This document shows, piece by piece, positions 55,965 through 64,000 of a stretch of DNA of 64,000 nucleotides. The translations under genes were made by a program, and so were the position numbers. The stretch covers positions 1,389,001-1,453,000 of the forward strand of contig NZ_WSUT01000005.1 in assembly GCF_009789535.1 (NCBI RefSeq), read 5' to 3'. Numbering within the stretch: the first letter of the stretch is position 1; each line of letters opens with the position of its first letter. Source of the stretch: Sphingomonas carotinifaciens. GTDB lineage: Bacteria > Pseudomonadota > Alphaproteobacteria > Sphingomonadales > Sphingomonadaceae. The notes under the pieces are model-generated. The model had not been told where the DNA came from and did not search any database. It saw only the letters and a list, made by a program, of their open reading frames with translations.

Positions 55965-56695
55965 CAGCCGCGGGTCGCCGCAGCGAGGCGTTCCGCGGTG
56001 ACCGGATAACCGCTATCCTCCGGGATGCAGAGCCAGTCGCCGTCGGCGCGGTGATCGACAAAGGGCGTGATCGTGCGGACGGGATGACGGGCCGCGTCGG
56101 CGGCGGCGTCCGCGAAATTGGCGAAGCGGGCAAGGCGCTCCAGCGTGCGGCGGGTGGGGTAGATGAGCATGGCCCGACCGGCATCGGCGGCGTTGAGCAC
56201 GGCCTGTGCCGTCGTCCAGAAAGCCCGCACGGTTTCCCCGCCATCCGGTTCCGGCGCGGGGGCATCGGCGGGCAGGCGGGCGAGATAGAAGCGCGTGTCG
56301 AAGATGCGCGCCACTGCATGATCCGGGCGCCAGCGGGCAAAGGGGATCAACGCGGCAAGATCGAGTGTCGCCGCGCTGAGCGACCCGGCAAGTGCGGCCC
56401 GGTCGGACACGGCGCCCGGCGCTGCATCCAGGCCGACAGCGATGCCGACTTCCTCGATCGTCTCCCGGATGGCAGCGATGCGTGCGGCAGCGTCATCGAC
56501 GGGAAGGCCGTGACCATCGGCGCGCGCGAGGTCGGCGGGATCGATGCGGCCGCCGGGGAATACCAGGGCGCCGCCGGCAAAGGCGAGTGCCGCGGCCCGC
56601 TCGACCATCAGGATTTCAGGCGCCGCATCAGGGCGGTCGCGCATCAGGATCAGGGTAGCGGCCGGGATGGCATCAGGCATCGCAGAAGGAGGCAT
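55964..56695 (-). CDS. NUDIX hydrolase
   Basis: A protein of about 243 aa with a NUDIX fold. The NUDIX box is expanded: GGALVFPGGRIDPADL is followed by about 20 residues before RETIEEVGIAV, as in the NUDT7/NUDT19-like CoA-type group. It therefore may hydrolyse CoA derivatives. The start is either ATG 56695 or ATG 56680; neither has a clear ribosome site. An upstream extension runs through the tRNA gene and is rejected. It overlaps the extensin-like gene by one base. Confidence 0.85.
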   Translation of the reverse strand: MPPSAMPDAIPAATLILMRDRPDAAPEILMVERAAALAFAGGALVFPGGRIDPADLARADGHGLPVDDAAARIAAIRETIEEVGIAVGLDAAPGAVSDRAALAGSLSAATLDLAALIPFARWRPDHAVARIFDTRFYLARLPADAPAPEPDGGETVRAFWTTAQAVLNAADAGRAMLIYPTRRTLERLARFANFADAAADAARHPVRTITPFVDHRADGDWLCIPEDSGYPVTAERLAAATRG

Positions 56696-56781
56696 GACAG
56701 GGGAACGCGCGAGGTGGCGGATCGGGGGCGCGGGTCCCGTGCCAGGGCGGTTCGATGCGGATGATGTCAGAAAAGGCGGGG

Positions 56782-56857
56782 TGGTGGAGCCGAGGGGAAT
56801 CGAACCCCTGACCTCTGCAGTGCGATTGCAGCGCTCTCCCATCTGAGCTACGGCCCC
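56782..56857 (-). tRNA. tRNA-Ala (anticodon CGC)
   Basis: A complete 76-nt cloverleaf on the minus strand with encoded CCA. The acceptor stem GGGGCCG pairs with CGGCTCC, followed by an A discriminator. The anticodon arm CTGCA-ATCGCAC-TGCAG gives anticodon CGC, reading GCG codons. The T arm contains GGTTCGATTCC. It is divergent from the disordered DUF2171 gene and lies upstream of the NUDIX gene on the same strand. Confidence 0.95.
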
Positions 56858-57115
56858 GCCCCGGTCCGGCCCCGAGGGCCGGAAGTGATGCCCTTAGCGA
56901 GGCCGATCGGGCGATGCAACAGCGGTTTCACCCGCCCGGTATTTTCGGCTGCACCGCCGGCGGGCGGCATTGATCCAGATTTAGTCGCGGGAGGCGACCG
57001 GCTCGTCCGGGCCGGCGGGAACCATCATTCGCCTCGACCCTTGTTCAATCTGGAATATCCGACCGGGCCGTTACAGCACGGCGGATGCCGTAGGACCGAA
57101 CATCAGGAGGATACC

Positions 57116-58324
57116 ATGCCGTACGATCGCAATTCGCGGAGCGGTAACCGGGACGACCGCGATTTCGACTATGGTCGCGATTATGGATCGGGTCGTGATT
57201 ACACCTATTCCAGCGCGCGTGATTACGACGCCGCCGGGTCGTTCGACGATGAGCGCCGCGGCTATGGCGCGCGCGACTATGGGCATCAGCGTTACGCTCA
57301 GCGTGATCGCGGATACGGGCAGGGCCAGGATTACCGCAGCCAGGACTATCGGAGCCAGGATTACCGGGGTCAGGATTATCAGGGTAGCCGATTCGGTGGC
57401 GGCGAGCGCGGCTATGGCCGCGGCGGCGAATATGGCGGCTATCGCAATCACGAACGCTACGGCGTGCGCGACGAGGGCTCGCGTGGCGACGGGCATCGTC
57501 GTTTTGCCGGCGAGGATTACGGTCCGGCGCGCAGCGACTATCGCGGCGGTGGATACGGCCAGGACTCGCGCTATCGCGAGCAGCAGGATCATCGCGGCGG
57601 CGGCCGTTCCTCGCAGGATTACGGGCGTCAGCCGCAGGGCTATGACTATGAGGAGCGCGGCTTCATGGCGCGCGCCGGGGACGAGGTCCGTTCCTGGTTC
57701 GGCGACGAGGAGGCCGAGCGTCGGCGCGAGGCCGATTCGCGCTATGACGAGCGTTATTATGCCGAGCGCGACAATGATTATCACAGCTGGCGCTCCGGCC
57801 AGATTGCGGCACTCGACCGCGATTATGACGAGTATCGGAGCGAGAACCGCTCCAAGTTCGAGAACGAGTTCGGCACGTGGCGCACCCAGCGCCAGGGGCA
57901 GCGCGACCTGCTGAACAAGGTGACCGAGCATATGGACGTGGTCGGCTCCGACGGGACGCATGTCGGCACGGTCGACAAGGTTCGTGGCGACCGCATCCTG
58001 CTGACCAAGAACGACAGCGATGCGGGTGGTCGTCATCACTCCATCCCGTCGCGCTGGTTGCAGACCGTGGATACCAAGGTGACGCTGGCGAAGACCGCGG
58101 ACGAAGCCAAGAAGCATTGGCGTGACGAGGAAGACGCACAGGCGCTGTTCGGTGATCGGCCGGACGGGCGGCGCGACCAGACTGGCCAGTCCAACCATAC
58201 GAGCCAGACGGGTCAGGCCGGGCAGTCGAACCAGACCGGCCAGGCGAATCAGGCCGGCCAGTCGGGTCAGGCCGGGCAGGACGGTTCGCACGGGCTGAAC
58301 AAGAGCTTTTCCGGGACCTATTGA
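57116..58324 (+). CDS. Disordered Arg/Gly/Tyr/Asp-rich protein with DUF2171 domain
   Basis: A 402-aa protein. Residues 1-185 are low-complexity and rich in R, G, Y and D, with a four-fold repeat of QDYRS/QDYRG. A short SWFGDEEAERRR block (about 192-203) and a charged helical region (about 205-265) follow. Next comes a DUF2171-like domain (MDVVGSDGTHVGTVDKV...HSIPSRWLQTVDTKVTL, about 272-335), and last a Q/G/N/S-rich tail. DUF2171 is a PRC-barrel-like fold found in stress proteins. The composition is like proteins that form condensates or bind nucleic acids. A CAGGAGG ribosome site lies 5 nt before the ATG. No trace of a signal peptide. Confidence 0.88.
   Translation: MPYDRNSRSGNRDDRDFDYGRDYGSGRDYTYSSARDYDAAGSFDDERRGYGARDYGHQRYAQRDRGYGQGQDYRSQDYRSQDYRGQDYQGSRFGGGERGYGRGGEYGGYRNHERYGVRDEGSRGDGHRRFAGEDYGPARSDYRGGGYGQDSRYREQQDHRGGGRSSQDYGRQPQGYDYEERGFMARAGDEVRSWFGDEEAERRREADSRYDERYYAERDNDYHSWRSGQIAALDRDYDEYRSENRSKFENEFGTWRTQRQGQRDLLNKVTEHMDVVGSDGTHVGTVDKVRGDRILLTKNDSDAGGRHHSIPSRWLQTVDTKVTLAKTADEAKKHWRDEEDAQALFGDRPDGRRDQTGQSNHTSQTGQAGQSNQTGQANQAGQSGQAGQDGSHGLNKSFSGTY
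57326..57385 (+). repeat. Four tandem 15-bp repeats (QDYRS-type)
   Basis: Four in-frame 15-bp units coding QDYRS, QDYRS, QDYRG and QDYQG. They differ mostly at third positions, suggesting old duplication with selection on the peptide. Confidence 0.85.
58178..58279 (+). repeat. Degenerate Gln/Gly/Asn repeats at the C terminus
   Basis: Codes for repeated Q-T/A-G-Q-S/A-N/G units, all built on CAG/GGC/AAC-type codons, in the tail of the DUF2171 protein. Confidence 0.75.
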
Positions 58325-58367
58325 TCCGGTGAGGTGATCCGGCGGTGCGCCGCCGGAACGTTCAAGG

Positions 58368-58399
58368 AAAAGGCCCGGGCCGCATGCCCGGGCCTTTTT
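58368..58399 (+). terminator. Intrinsic terminator after the DUF2171 gene
   Basis: AAAAGGCCCGGGC (58368-58380) pairs with GCCCGGGCCTTTTT (58386-58399) around CGCAT. Long perfect stem plus T-run. Confidence 0.93.
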
Positions 58400-58471
58400 G
58401 ATTTGGCCTTTTCGATTTGGCAGGGCGCGCGGCATGATCGCCGCGCAGAAACAAGCAGGAGAGACACCGCG

Positions 58472-59461
58472 ATGGCACAGGCATGGACGCTGACGAACCG
58501 GCCCAAGGGATTGCCCAAGGCCAGCGATTTCGCGCTGGTCGAGCAGCAATCGGGTAGCCTGGAGGACGGGCAGGTGCGCGTCGCCAACCGGTGGCTGTCG
58601 GTCGACCCCTATATGCGCGGCCGGATGAACGACGTGAAAAGCTATGTCCCGCCGTTCGAACTGGGGCAGCCGATGCAGGGCCATGCGCTGGGCGAGGTCG
58701 TGGAAAGCCGGGCCGATGCCGTGCCGGTCGGGACGATGGTCAGCCACATGGCCGGATGGCGGGACGAGGCGGTGCTGCCTGCCGATCAGGTACAGGCGCT
58801 GCCGCCGATCGATGTCGCGCCGCAGGCCTTTCTGGGGCAGCTCGGCATGCCGGGAGTGACGGGCTATTTCGGCCTGCTGGCGGTGGCCGAGGCCAAGGCC
58901 GGCGACACGGTGTTCGTCTCCGCCGCGGCCGGTGCCGTCGGATCGACGGTAGTGCAACTGGCCAAGGCCAAGGGCATGACCGTGATCGGATCGGCCGGCG
59001 GCGCGGAAAAATGCGCTTGGGTGCGTGAGATCGGCGCGGACGCGGTGATCGACTATAAGTCCGGGCGTCCGATCGCCGAAGCGCTGGGCGAGGCCGCACC
59101 CAAGGGGATCGACGTGTATTTCGACAATGTTGGCGGCGACCATCTGGATGCGGCGCTGGCCCAGGCCCGTCTGCGCGCGCGCTTCGCGATTTGCGGGATG
59201 ATCGAGGTGTATAACGAGGCAAAGCCAACCAGCCTCCGGCATCTGGCGCAGATGATCGGCAAGCGTGTGAGAATGCAGGGATTTATCGTCAGCGACTATT
59301 TGGATCGCGCCGGTGAATTCTATGCCGACATGGGTGATCTGGTGAAGAACGGCGCCTTACAGCGGCAGGAAACGGTGTTTGAAGGACTTGATGCCACACC
59401 GGAGGCATTTTTAGCCCTGTTTTCCGGGGGTAACACCGGAAAGATGCTTGTGAAGCTGTGA
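58472..59461 (+). CDS. NADP-dependent oxidoreductase, MDR family (CurA-like)
   Basis: A 329-aa medium-chain dehydrogenase/reductase without zinc ligands, of the prostaglandin/curcumin reductase type. The N-terminal block RWLSVDPYMRGRMND and the Rossmann part FVSAAAGAVGSTVVQLAKAKGMTVIGSAGG are typical. These enzymes reduce alkenal/alkenone double bonds with NADPH. Ribosome site GCAGGAGAG is 10 nt before the ATG, and the gene follows a strong terminator, so it has its own promoter. Confidence 0.92.
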   Translation: MAQAWTLTNRPKGLPKASDFALVEQQSGSLEDGQVRVANRWLSVDPYMRGRMNDVKSYVPPFELGQPMQGHALGEVVESRADAVPVGTMVSHMAGWRDEAVLPADQVQALPPIDVAPQAFLGQLGMPGVTGYFGLLAVAEAKAGDTVFVSAAAGAVGSTVVQLAKAKGMTVIGSAGGAEKCAWVREIGADAVIDYKSGRPIAEALGEAAPKGIDVYFDNVGGDHLDAALAQARLRARFAICGMIEVYNEAKPTSLRHLAQMIGKRVRMQGFIVSDYLDRAGEFYADMGDLVKNGALQRQETVFEGLDATPEAFLALFSGGNTGKMLVKL

Positions 59462-59573
59462 CCGGATCTTGGCCAGATAAGTTTGAGATGGCCGGGAACC
59501 TTTTGGTTAGTTGTAAAACAACGCAGGTTCCTAATCATCAAAATTGATATACCCGTCCGGAGTAATCGGGTGG

Positions 59574-60026
59574 GTGGGTTTGATCGTGATTGTCGAGATC
59601 GTCTTGGGCGGCACGCTGCTTGCCGGCAGTGGTGCCGCCGTTTCCAACTTCGTTCGTAGCCGGCGTGAAAGGCGCCGCGATGCATGGCGGCGCGAGAAGG
59701 CGGCGGAGCATCAGGCGCGTTGGACTGCCGCGGTCGAGAAAGTGACGCCGTTGGAGGCGCCGGTATTCGCCATACCGGCAAACGACGCGGTCGAAAGCGC
59801 GCCGCTTCCCCGGACGATCCCGCAGGGGGCGCCGGGCACGCGCGTGACCGATCCTCCCGCGGTGATGCCGAGCCGGGTTTTCTGGTCGATCAACGGCTAT
59901 CATGCGATGCCGTCGGGGTGGCAGACGCTGGAGGTGGGCCTTTGGCGCCCGAGCGGCGCCGACCGGCAGCGGCATTACCCGTTCGACCGGTCGGATCGCC
60001 GGCGGCGATCGATTCATCCTTTCTGA
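59574..60026 (+). CDS. Hypothetical membrane-anchored protein
   Basis: About 150 aa with one N-terminal hydrophobic segment (VGLIVIVEIVLGGTLLAGSGAAV) followed by a basic coiled region (SRRERRRDAWRREKAAEHQARW) and a Pro-rich C-terminal part ending with WRPSGADRQRHYPFDRSDR. No family is recognised. The start is uncertain: GTG 59574 has a GGAG site 11 nt before it; a TTG at 59544 has none. Next gene converges. Confidence 0.6.
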   Translation: MGLIVIVEIVLGGTLLAGSGAAVSNFVRSRRERRRDAWRREKAAEHQARWTAAVEKVTPLEAPVFAIPANDAVESAPLPRTIPQGAPGTRVTDPPAVMPSRVFWSINGYHAMPSGWQTLEVGLWRPSGADRQRHYPFDRSDRRRRSIHPF

Positions 60027-60099
60027 TCCGGCGGTTGGCTCCGCGGCGTCAGGGGCAGTGATGTCACCGCCCCCCATATTCTGTTCTAGCCGATCGGTT

Positions 60100-60999
60100 C
60101 TAGCCGATCGCGGCGTCGAAGGTGTTGCACTGCGCCGGGTCGCCGGTTTCCAGGCCACGGCGCAGCCAGCGCATCCGCTGTTCGGAGGTGCCATGGGTGA
60201 AGCTGTCGGGGACCACGCGACCGCCGGCTTCGCGTTGCAGCGTGTCATCGCCGATCGCGCGGGCGGCAGTCATGCCTTCCTCGATATCGCCGGGTTCCAG
60301 GCGGTTGCGGTTGCGGGCGGCCCAGACGCCGGCATAGCAATCGGCCTGTAGCTCCAGGCGGACGGACAGGGCGTTGCCCTCTGCGCGGCCAGCGCTGGCC
60401 TGCGCCCGGCTGACCTCGGTCGAGGTGCCGAGCAGATGCTGGATGTGGTGGCCGAATTCGTGCGCGATCACATAATAGCGCGCGAAATCACCCTGGGCGC
60501 CGAAGCGATTGGCGAGTTCGTCAAAGAAGCTGGTGTCAAGATAGATGCCGTTGTCCGACGGGCAGTAGAACGGCCCCATGGCGGACTGTGCCGCGCCGCA
60601 GCCGGACTGGCCGGAACCGGTGTAGAAGCGGAGCATCGGCACCTCGAACCGCTGGCCCGATTGCGCGAAAATCTGTTCCCAGGTATTCTGCGCATTGCTG
60701 TAAGCCTGGCACGTCTCCCGCCTGGCCGGGGTGGCGTCGCAGACCTGACGGACGTCGGTACCCGTGGAGGGACCGCGGCTGACCGGCGTGCCGACCTGAC
60801 CGCCGCCGCCAAGCAGGTTGAGCGGGTTCATTCCGAGAACGGCGAGGATGATCAGCACGACGACGATGCCGCCGCATCCGAAGCGGCTGCCGATCAGCGG
60901 CAGCAGCCCGAACAGCAGACCGCCGCCACCGCCGCCGAATCCGCCGCCACCCTGCGCCTCACCGACATTGATGTCGTTGTCATAATCGTCGAGCCGCAT
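60100..60999 (-). CDS. Neutral zinc metallopeptidase (YpfJ family)
   Basis: A 299-aa protein with a Gly-rich N terminus, one membrane helix (GCGGIVVVLIILAVLGM, about residues 42-58) and a zinc peptidase domain carrying HEFGHH plus the family segments FYCPSDNGIYLDTSFFDEL and QADCYAGVWA. The second Glu ligand is probably in the ELQADC helix. It matches the PF04228-type peptidases of unknown substrate. The start MRLDDYDNDINVGE is at 60999. The domain faces the periplasm. Confidence 0.94.
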   Translation of the reverse strand: MRLDDYDNDINVGEAQGGGGFGGGGGGLLFGLLPLIGSRFGCGGIVVVLIILAVLGMNPLNLLGGGGQVGTPVSRGPSTGTDVRQVCDATPARRETCQAYSNAQNTWEQIFAQSGQRFEVPMLRFYTGSGQSGCGAAQSAMGPFYCPSDNGIYLDTSFFDELANRFGAQGDFARYYVIAHEFGHHIQHLLGTSTEVSRAQASAGRAEGNALSVRLELQADCYAGVWAARNRNRLEPGDIEEGMTAARAIGDDTLQREAGGRVVPDSFTHGTSEQRMRWLRRGLETGDPAQCNTFDAAIG

Positions 61000-61128
61000 G
61001 GGCGCCCCTCTTCCCTGGCGAAAGTTGCGTTGGCGTGATGAACCCCCGACCGGCCTCGACGGTTGCACGGGGCGATGGGTTCGCGTCATGCTGATGGCGA
61101 ACACAAGGCAAGGGTGAGGGGGATGAGC

Positions 61129-61914
61129 ATGTTCCTGCAGGGCAAGACGGCGATCGTGACCGGATCGACCTCGGGGATCGGCTTTGCGATTGCCGAGGTG
61201 CTGGCCAAGGCGGGCGCGTCGGTGGTCATCAACGGCTTTGGCGAGGCGGAGGCGATCGAGGAGAAGCGCGCCCGGCTGGCGGAGGCGAGCGGGGCGGCGG
61301 CGCTGTACGTGCCCGCCGACATGCGCCAGCCCGACGAGATCGCGGCGATGGTCGAGCAGGCGGTGGCCGAGACGGGATCGTGCGACATCATCGTCAACAA
61401 TGCCGGCATCCAGCATGTCGCGCCGATCGACACGTTCCCGGTCGACAAGTTCGACGCGATCATCGCGATCAACCTGTCGGCGGCGTGGCACATGATGCGC
61501 GCGGCGGTGCCCCACATGCGGGCCAAGGGCTGGGGGCGGATCATTTCCACCGCGTCGGCGCACAGCCAGGTCGCCAGCCCCAACAAGTCGGCCTATGTCG
61601 CGGCCAAGCACGGCGTGGTGGGGATCACCAAGACGGTGGCGCTGGAGGTGGCGACGGACGGGATTACCGTGAACTGCATCTCGCCGGGCTATGTCTGGAC
61701 GCCGCTGGTCGAGCAGCAGATCCCCGACACGATGACCGCGCGCAAGCTGAGCCGTGATCAGGTGATCAACGACGTGCTGCTGGCCGCGCAGCCGACCAAG
61801 CAGTTCGTGACCTGTGAGGAGGTGGCCGCGATGGCGCTGTTTCTGTGCCGGGACGAGGCGCGTTCGATCACGGGGGCGAACCTGGCGATGGACGGGGGGT
61901 GGACTGCGGCATGA
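61129..61914 (+). CDS. bdhA: 3-hydroxybutyrate dehydrogenase
   Basis: A 261-aa short-chain dehydrogenase. The cofactor motif is VTGSTSGIGFAIAEV, the structural NNAGIQHVAPI and the catalytic Ser-Tyr-Lys are in STASAHSQV and SAYVAAKHG. The C terminus MDGGWTAA is typical of D-3-hydroxybutyrate dehydrogenases. It would convert the product of PhaZ to acetoacetate. The ATG at 61129 has GAGGGGG 7 nt upstream; ATG 61123 is two codons longer. It overlaps the next gene by 4 nt. Confidence 0.92.
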   Translation: MFLQGKTAIVTGSTSGIGFAIAEVLAKAGASVVINGFGEAEAIEEKRARLAEASGAAALYVPADMRQPDEIAAMVEQAVAETGSCDIIVNNAGIQHVAPIDTFPVDKFDAIIAINLSAAWHMMRAAVPHMRAKGWGRIISTASAHSQVASPNKSAYVAAKHGVVGITKTVALEVATDGITVNCISPGYVWTPLVEQQIPDTMTARKLSRDQVINDVLLAAQPTKQFVTCEEVAAMALFLCRDEARSITGANLAMDGGWTAA

Positions 61915-62504
61915 GGGGGGTGTTAGGGGCGGCGGTGCTGGTGGTGGTCGCGGGGTCGGCCGTGGCAGCGGATCGGGCGGACTGGCGGCGGGTGGCCACC
62001 AAGGAGGATCGGGGACGGTTGCGGCGGTGGCGCGACGCATGGGTCGAGGCGATGGCGCAGGTACGGGCCAGCGAACATGCCCGGGCAGCGGCCGCGCTGG
62101 GCGCGCTGGTGGATGGCGACCGGGCGCTGGCCGACCCCGCGCTGCCCGACGGCGACTATCGCTGCCGCACGATCAAGCTGGGCGCCAAGGGCATGACGCG
62201 CCTGCGCTACGTCGCCTATCCCTTCTTCGGATGCCGGGTGTCGGAGGGCGGCAGCCGGCTGGTCAAGCTGGACGGATCGCAGCGCTTCGCCGGGCGGCTT
62301 TATGCCGATACCGATGCGCGCGCGGTGTTTCTGGGAACGCTGATGCTGGCGGACGAGGCGCGGCCGCTGGCCTATGGCCGGGACCGGGCGCGCGACATGG
62401 TGGGGATCGTCGAGCGGGTCGGGCCGGCGCGCTGGCGGATCGCGATGCCCTATCCCGCCTATGAATCGCTGCTGGACGTGGTGGAGATCGTGCCGGCGGG
62501 CTGA
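61911..62504 (+). CDS. DUF4893-like exported protein
   Basis: A 197-aa protein with a signal peptide (GVLGAAVLVVVAGSAVAA). The rest matches DUF4893 as I know it: WRRVATKEDRGRLRRWRDAW, LPDGDYRCRTIKLG and ARDMVGIVERVGPARWRIAMPYP. Function unknown, likely periplasmic. It starts with ATGA overlapping the dehydrogenase stop, so it is in the same operon. Its 3' end overlaps the convergent gene by 46 nt. Confidence 0.85.
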   Translation: MRGVLGAAVLVVVAGSAVAADRADWRRVATKEDRGRLRRWRDAWVEAMAQVRASEHARAAAALGALVDGDRALADPALPDGDYRCRTIKLGAKGMTRLRYVAYPFFGCRVSEGGSRLVKLDGSQRFAGRLYADTDARAVFLGTLMLADEARPLAYGRDRARDMVGIVERVGPARWRIAMPYPAYESLLDVVEIVPAG

Positions 62505-63082
62505 GCCGCGGCCACCGGCGCGATCGGCGGCAGCGTGGCGAGATACGCCCTGCCATGCTGGCCGATCGGAGTGACGCGGCCGGCATTGGCCGCGGCCACC
62601 GCCTTCAGATAGGAGCGCGGCTTGCGCATCAGCTTCGGCTGGTCGAGCCCGGTCAGGCCGAGGCGGCCGGCCGCCTCCTTGACGAAATGGATGCAGTTGC
62701 GCGTGCCCAGATCGTAGCGGCTGTCGCCGCCATCCTCGCTCCAGCCGGCGATCAGCGCCAGGATCTCGGCATATTGCGCATCGGTCATCACCACCGAGAA
62801 TTGCGCGTCGCTGCCCGCGACATAGCCGGGGGTGGGGCGATCGAGACGGCCCGCCACCGATCCGAACAACAGCGCCGGGCTGACCGAGCGGGCGGTGAAG
62901 CCGAAATAGCTGTCGACCGGCGGGCCACCGGCATCGGCCACGCCCCGCAGGCTGAAAAAGGTGTGCGGGAAACTGTTGCCGAGCTCATGGCTCCAGAAGG
63001 TGATGGTGACCGCGGCCTGCGCCGGCATCGCCGATGCCAGCCAGAGCAGCAGGGGAGCGAGCAGGCGAAGGAGCGGGCGCAT
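62459..63082 (-). CDS. Exported protein of unknown function, NC-type motif
   Basis: A 207-aa protein with a signal peptide (LLLWLASAMPAQA). The mature part starts with a strand ITFWSHELGNSFPHTFFSLRG and holds a His...Asn-Cys pattern (SFPHTFF, GTRNCIHFV), which resembles LRAT/NlpC-type thiol hydrolases, though I cannot assign the family with certainty. A possible catalytic role of Cys and His is an inference. It lies 6 nt after the transporter gene on the same strand. Confidence 0.75.
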   Translation of the reverse strand: MRPLLRLLAPLLLWLASAMPAQAAVTITFWSHELGNSFPHTFFSLRGVADAGGPPVDSYFGFTARSVSPALLFGSVAGRLDRPTPGYVAGSDAQFSVVMTDAQYAEILALIAGWSEDGGDSRYDLGTRNCIHFVKEAAGRLGLTGLDQPKLMRKPRSYLKAVAAANAGRVTPIGQHGRAYLATLPPIAPVAAAQPAGTISTTSSSDS

Positions 63083-63088
63083 GGCCCA

Positions 63089-64000
63089 TCATATCGCAGG
63101 TCGGGCCCCAAGCGGAGGGGCATTTTCGCGCTTTTCGGGGCGAATATAGATGGACGAGAGCATCGGTACGGCAGCGCGCAGATCGTCCTCCAGATGCTCG
63201 ATCAGCGTCTCCGCCTCGCCCATGGGCAGGTCGTCGACGAAGTCGGCGCTGATCGCGGCGAAGATGCTGTCTGGCGCGGTATGGACGGTGCGGACATGGT
63301 TGACGTGCGTGATCCACGGCTGCGCATCGACCAGCGCACGGATGCGCTCAACGGTGACCGGATCGGCGCGCTCCCCGATCAGCAGCCCCTTGGCCTCGCG
63401 GGCGAGCAGCACCGCGACCGCGGCAAGGATCAACCCGATCAGGACGGAGGCGACGCCGTCGATGCGGGGGTCGGCATAGGCATGGCTGGCCCAGACGCCG
63501 ATGCCGGCGATGACGAGGCCGGCCAAGGCGGCCGAATCCTCGAACAGAACGATGAAGCCGGCGGGGTCCTTGGACTGGTGAATCGCGCGCCACCAGCCGG
63601 TATCGCCCTTGGCCTTGGCGAACTCGCGCACCGCGATCGTCCAGGAAGCACCCTCCAGCACAAAGGCGATGACGAGGACGATGTAGTTGACGGTGGGGTC
63701 GCGCAACGGCTCGGGCGTGCGGATGTGGCGCACCCCTTCATAGATCGAGACGCCGGCACCGATCGCGAAGATCAGGATCGCGACGACAAAGGCCCAGAAA
63801 TACAGCTCGCGGCCATAGCCGAAGGGGTGAACGATATCGGGGGCGCGGCGGGCCTTTTTCTGGCCATAGAGCAGCAGTACCTGATTGCCGCTGTCGACGA
63901 CCGAATGGACGCCCTCCGTCAACATGGAGGACGATCCGGTGATCCCGGCGGCGACGAACTTGGCGATGCCGATCCCCAGATTGGCGGCCAGGGCGCCGAA
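63089..64000 (-). CDS. Cation diffusion facilitator transporter (5' truncated)
   Basis: The gene runs off the right edge; 304 codons including the stop are visible, reading in frame from base 64000. Family features: the TM2 block TEGVHSVVDSGNQVLLLYG with the metal-site His/Asp, the TM5 block RIDGVASVLIGLILA with its Asp, and a cytoplasmic C-terminal domain ending IYIRPEKRENAP. It exports a divalent metal (Zn, Co or Fe) in exchange for protons. The metal is not predictable from this part. An internal Met at 63925 is not the likely start, since the first membrane helix lies upstream. Confidence 0.92.
   Translation of the reverse strand, partial: FGALAANLGIGIAKFVAAGITGSSSMLTEGVHSVVDSGNQVLLLYGQKKARRAPDIVHPFGYGRELYFWAFVVAILIFAIGAGVSIYEGVRHIRTPEPLRDPTVNYIVLVIAFVLEGASWTIAVREFAKAKGDTGWWRAIHQSKDPAGFIVLFEDSAALAGLVIAGIGVWASHAYADPRIDGVASVLIGLILAAVAVLLAREAKGLLIGERADPVTVERIRALVDAQPWITHVNHVRTVHTAPDSIFAAISADFVDDLPMGEAETLIEHLEDDLRAAVPMLSSIYIRPEKRENAPPLGARPAI

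Noticed and set aside
55964..56842. Long N-terminal extension of the NUDIX protein
   Set aside because: It would translate through the tRNA-Ala gene; typical starts MPPS or MPDA are available at 56695 and 56680.
57018..57045. GGAAC ... GTT before the DUF2171 gene as a stress promoter
   Set aside because: The spacer is 20 bp, too long for the consensus.
57326..57385. CRISPR-like array
   Set aside because: The repeats are contiguous, in frame and code for QDYRS units, without spacers.
60100..62040. Very long frame including the zinc metallopeptidase
   Set aside because: The added N-terminal part is antisense to 3-hydroxybutyrate dehydrogenase and has shadow-frame composition (His/Arg/Gly-rich).

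Overview
The window is a 64 kb piece of a GC-rich alphaproteobacterial chromosome, most likely a Sphingomonas-type member of the Sphingomonadaceae. Signs of this are the gene content (UPF0262, DUF2849/DUF934 sulfur operon, DUF2171 and DUF4893 proteins, an exosortase-A-associated ligase), GGAAC-N16-CGTT promoters of the EcfG general stress type, the tandem glycine riboswitch before gcvT, and intergenic palindromic repeats. It reads as ordinary core chromosome: genes are densely packed, often with 1 to 8 nt overlaps. No prophage, transposase, CRISPR array or rRNA was seen, and there is one tRNA (Ala, anticodon CGC).

Layout: 1-4 kb, end of an FAD amine oxidoreductase gene and the ispH-thrB-rnhA operon. 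4-9 kb, glycine riboswitch and glycine cleavage genes gcvT-gcvH-gcvPA-gcvPB. 9-18 kb, housekeeping genes (EamA exporter, archaeal/eukaryal-type proS, rnr, cdd, a degenerate GH25 protein, dnaB). 18.7-22.7 kb, sulfate assimilation operon cobA-DUF2849-cysI-DUF934-cysH. 22.7-27.6 kb, astD, selO, an esterase and a glycosyltransferase. 27.7-31 kb, a GGDEF-EAL protein converging on a stress-promoter-driven single-domain response regulator, a small TPR-like exported protein and dcd. 31-37 kb, an ABC exporter and PHA / fatty acid genes (phaZ, thiolase, MaoC). 37-43 kb, putA, MscS, topoisomerase IB and a DJ-1/PfpI protein.

From 44 to 50 kb there is a surface-polysaccharide locus with exosortase-A hallmarks: an O-antigen-ligase-like polymerase, an asparagine-synthetase-like protein lacking the N-terminal Cys, a previously hidden 47-aa membrane protein and a divergent glycosyltransferase. 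From 50 to 64 kb come sodC-thpR, a BI-1 family protein, a transglutaminase-like protein, a small stress protein behind a perfect EcfG-type promoter, HAD/extensin/NUDIX genes, the tRNA, an Arg/Gly/Tyr-rich disordered DUF2171 protein, an oxidoreductase, a zinc metallopeptidase, 3-hydroxybutyrate dehydrogenase and the truncated end of a cation-diffusion-facilitator gene.

Physiologically, the genes link one-carbon/glycine metabolism, sulfate assimilation, proline and PHA/3-hydroxybutyrate catabolism, c-di-GMP signalling and surface polysaccharide synthesis. The less-explained material is mostly regulatory or small: EcfG-type promoters, an 11-bp-phased operator-like array, a three-way-junction palindrome, and two unannotated small membrane proteins.
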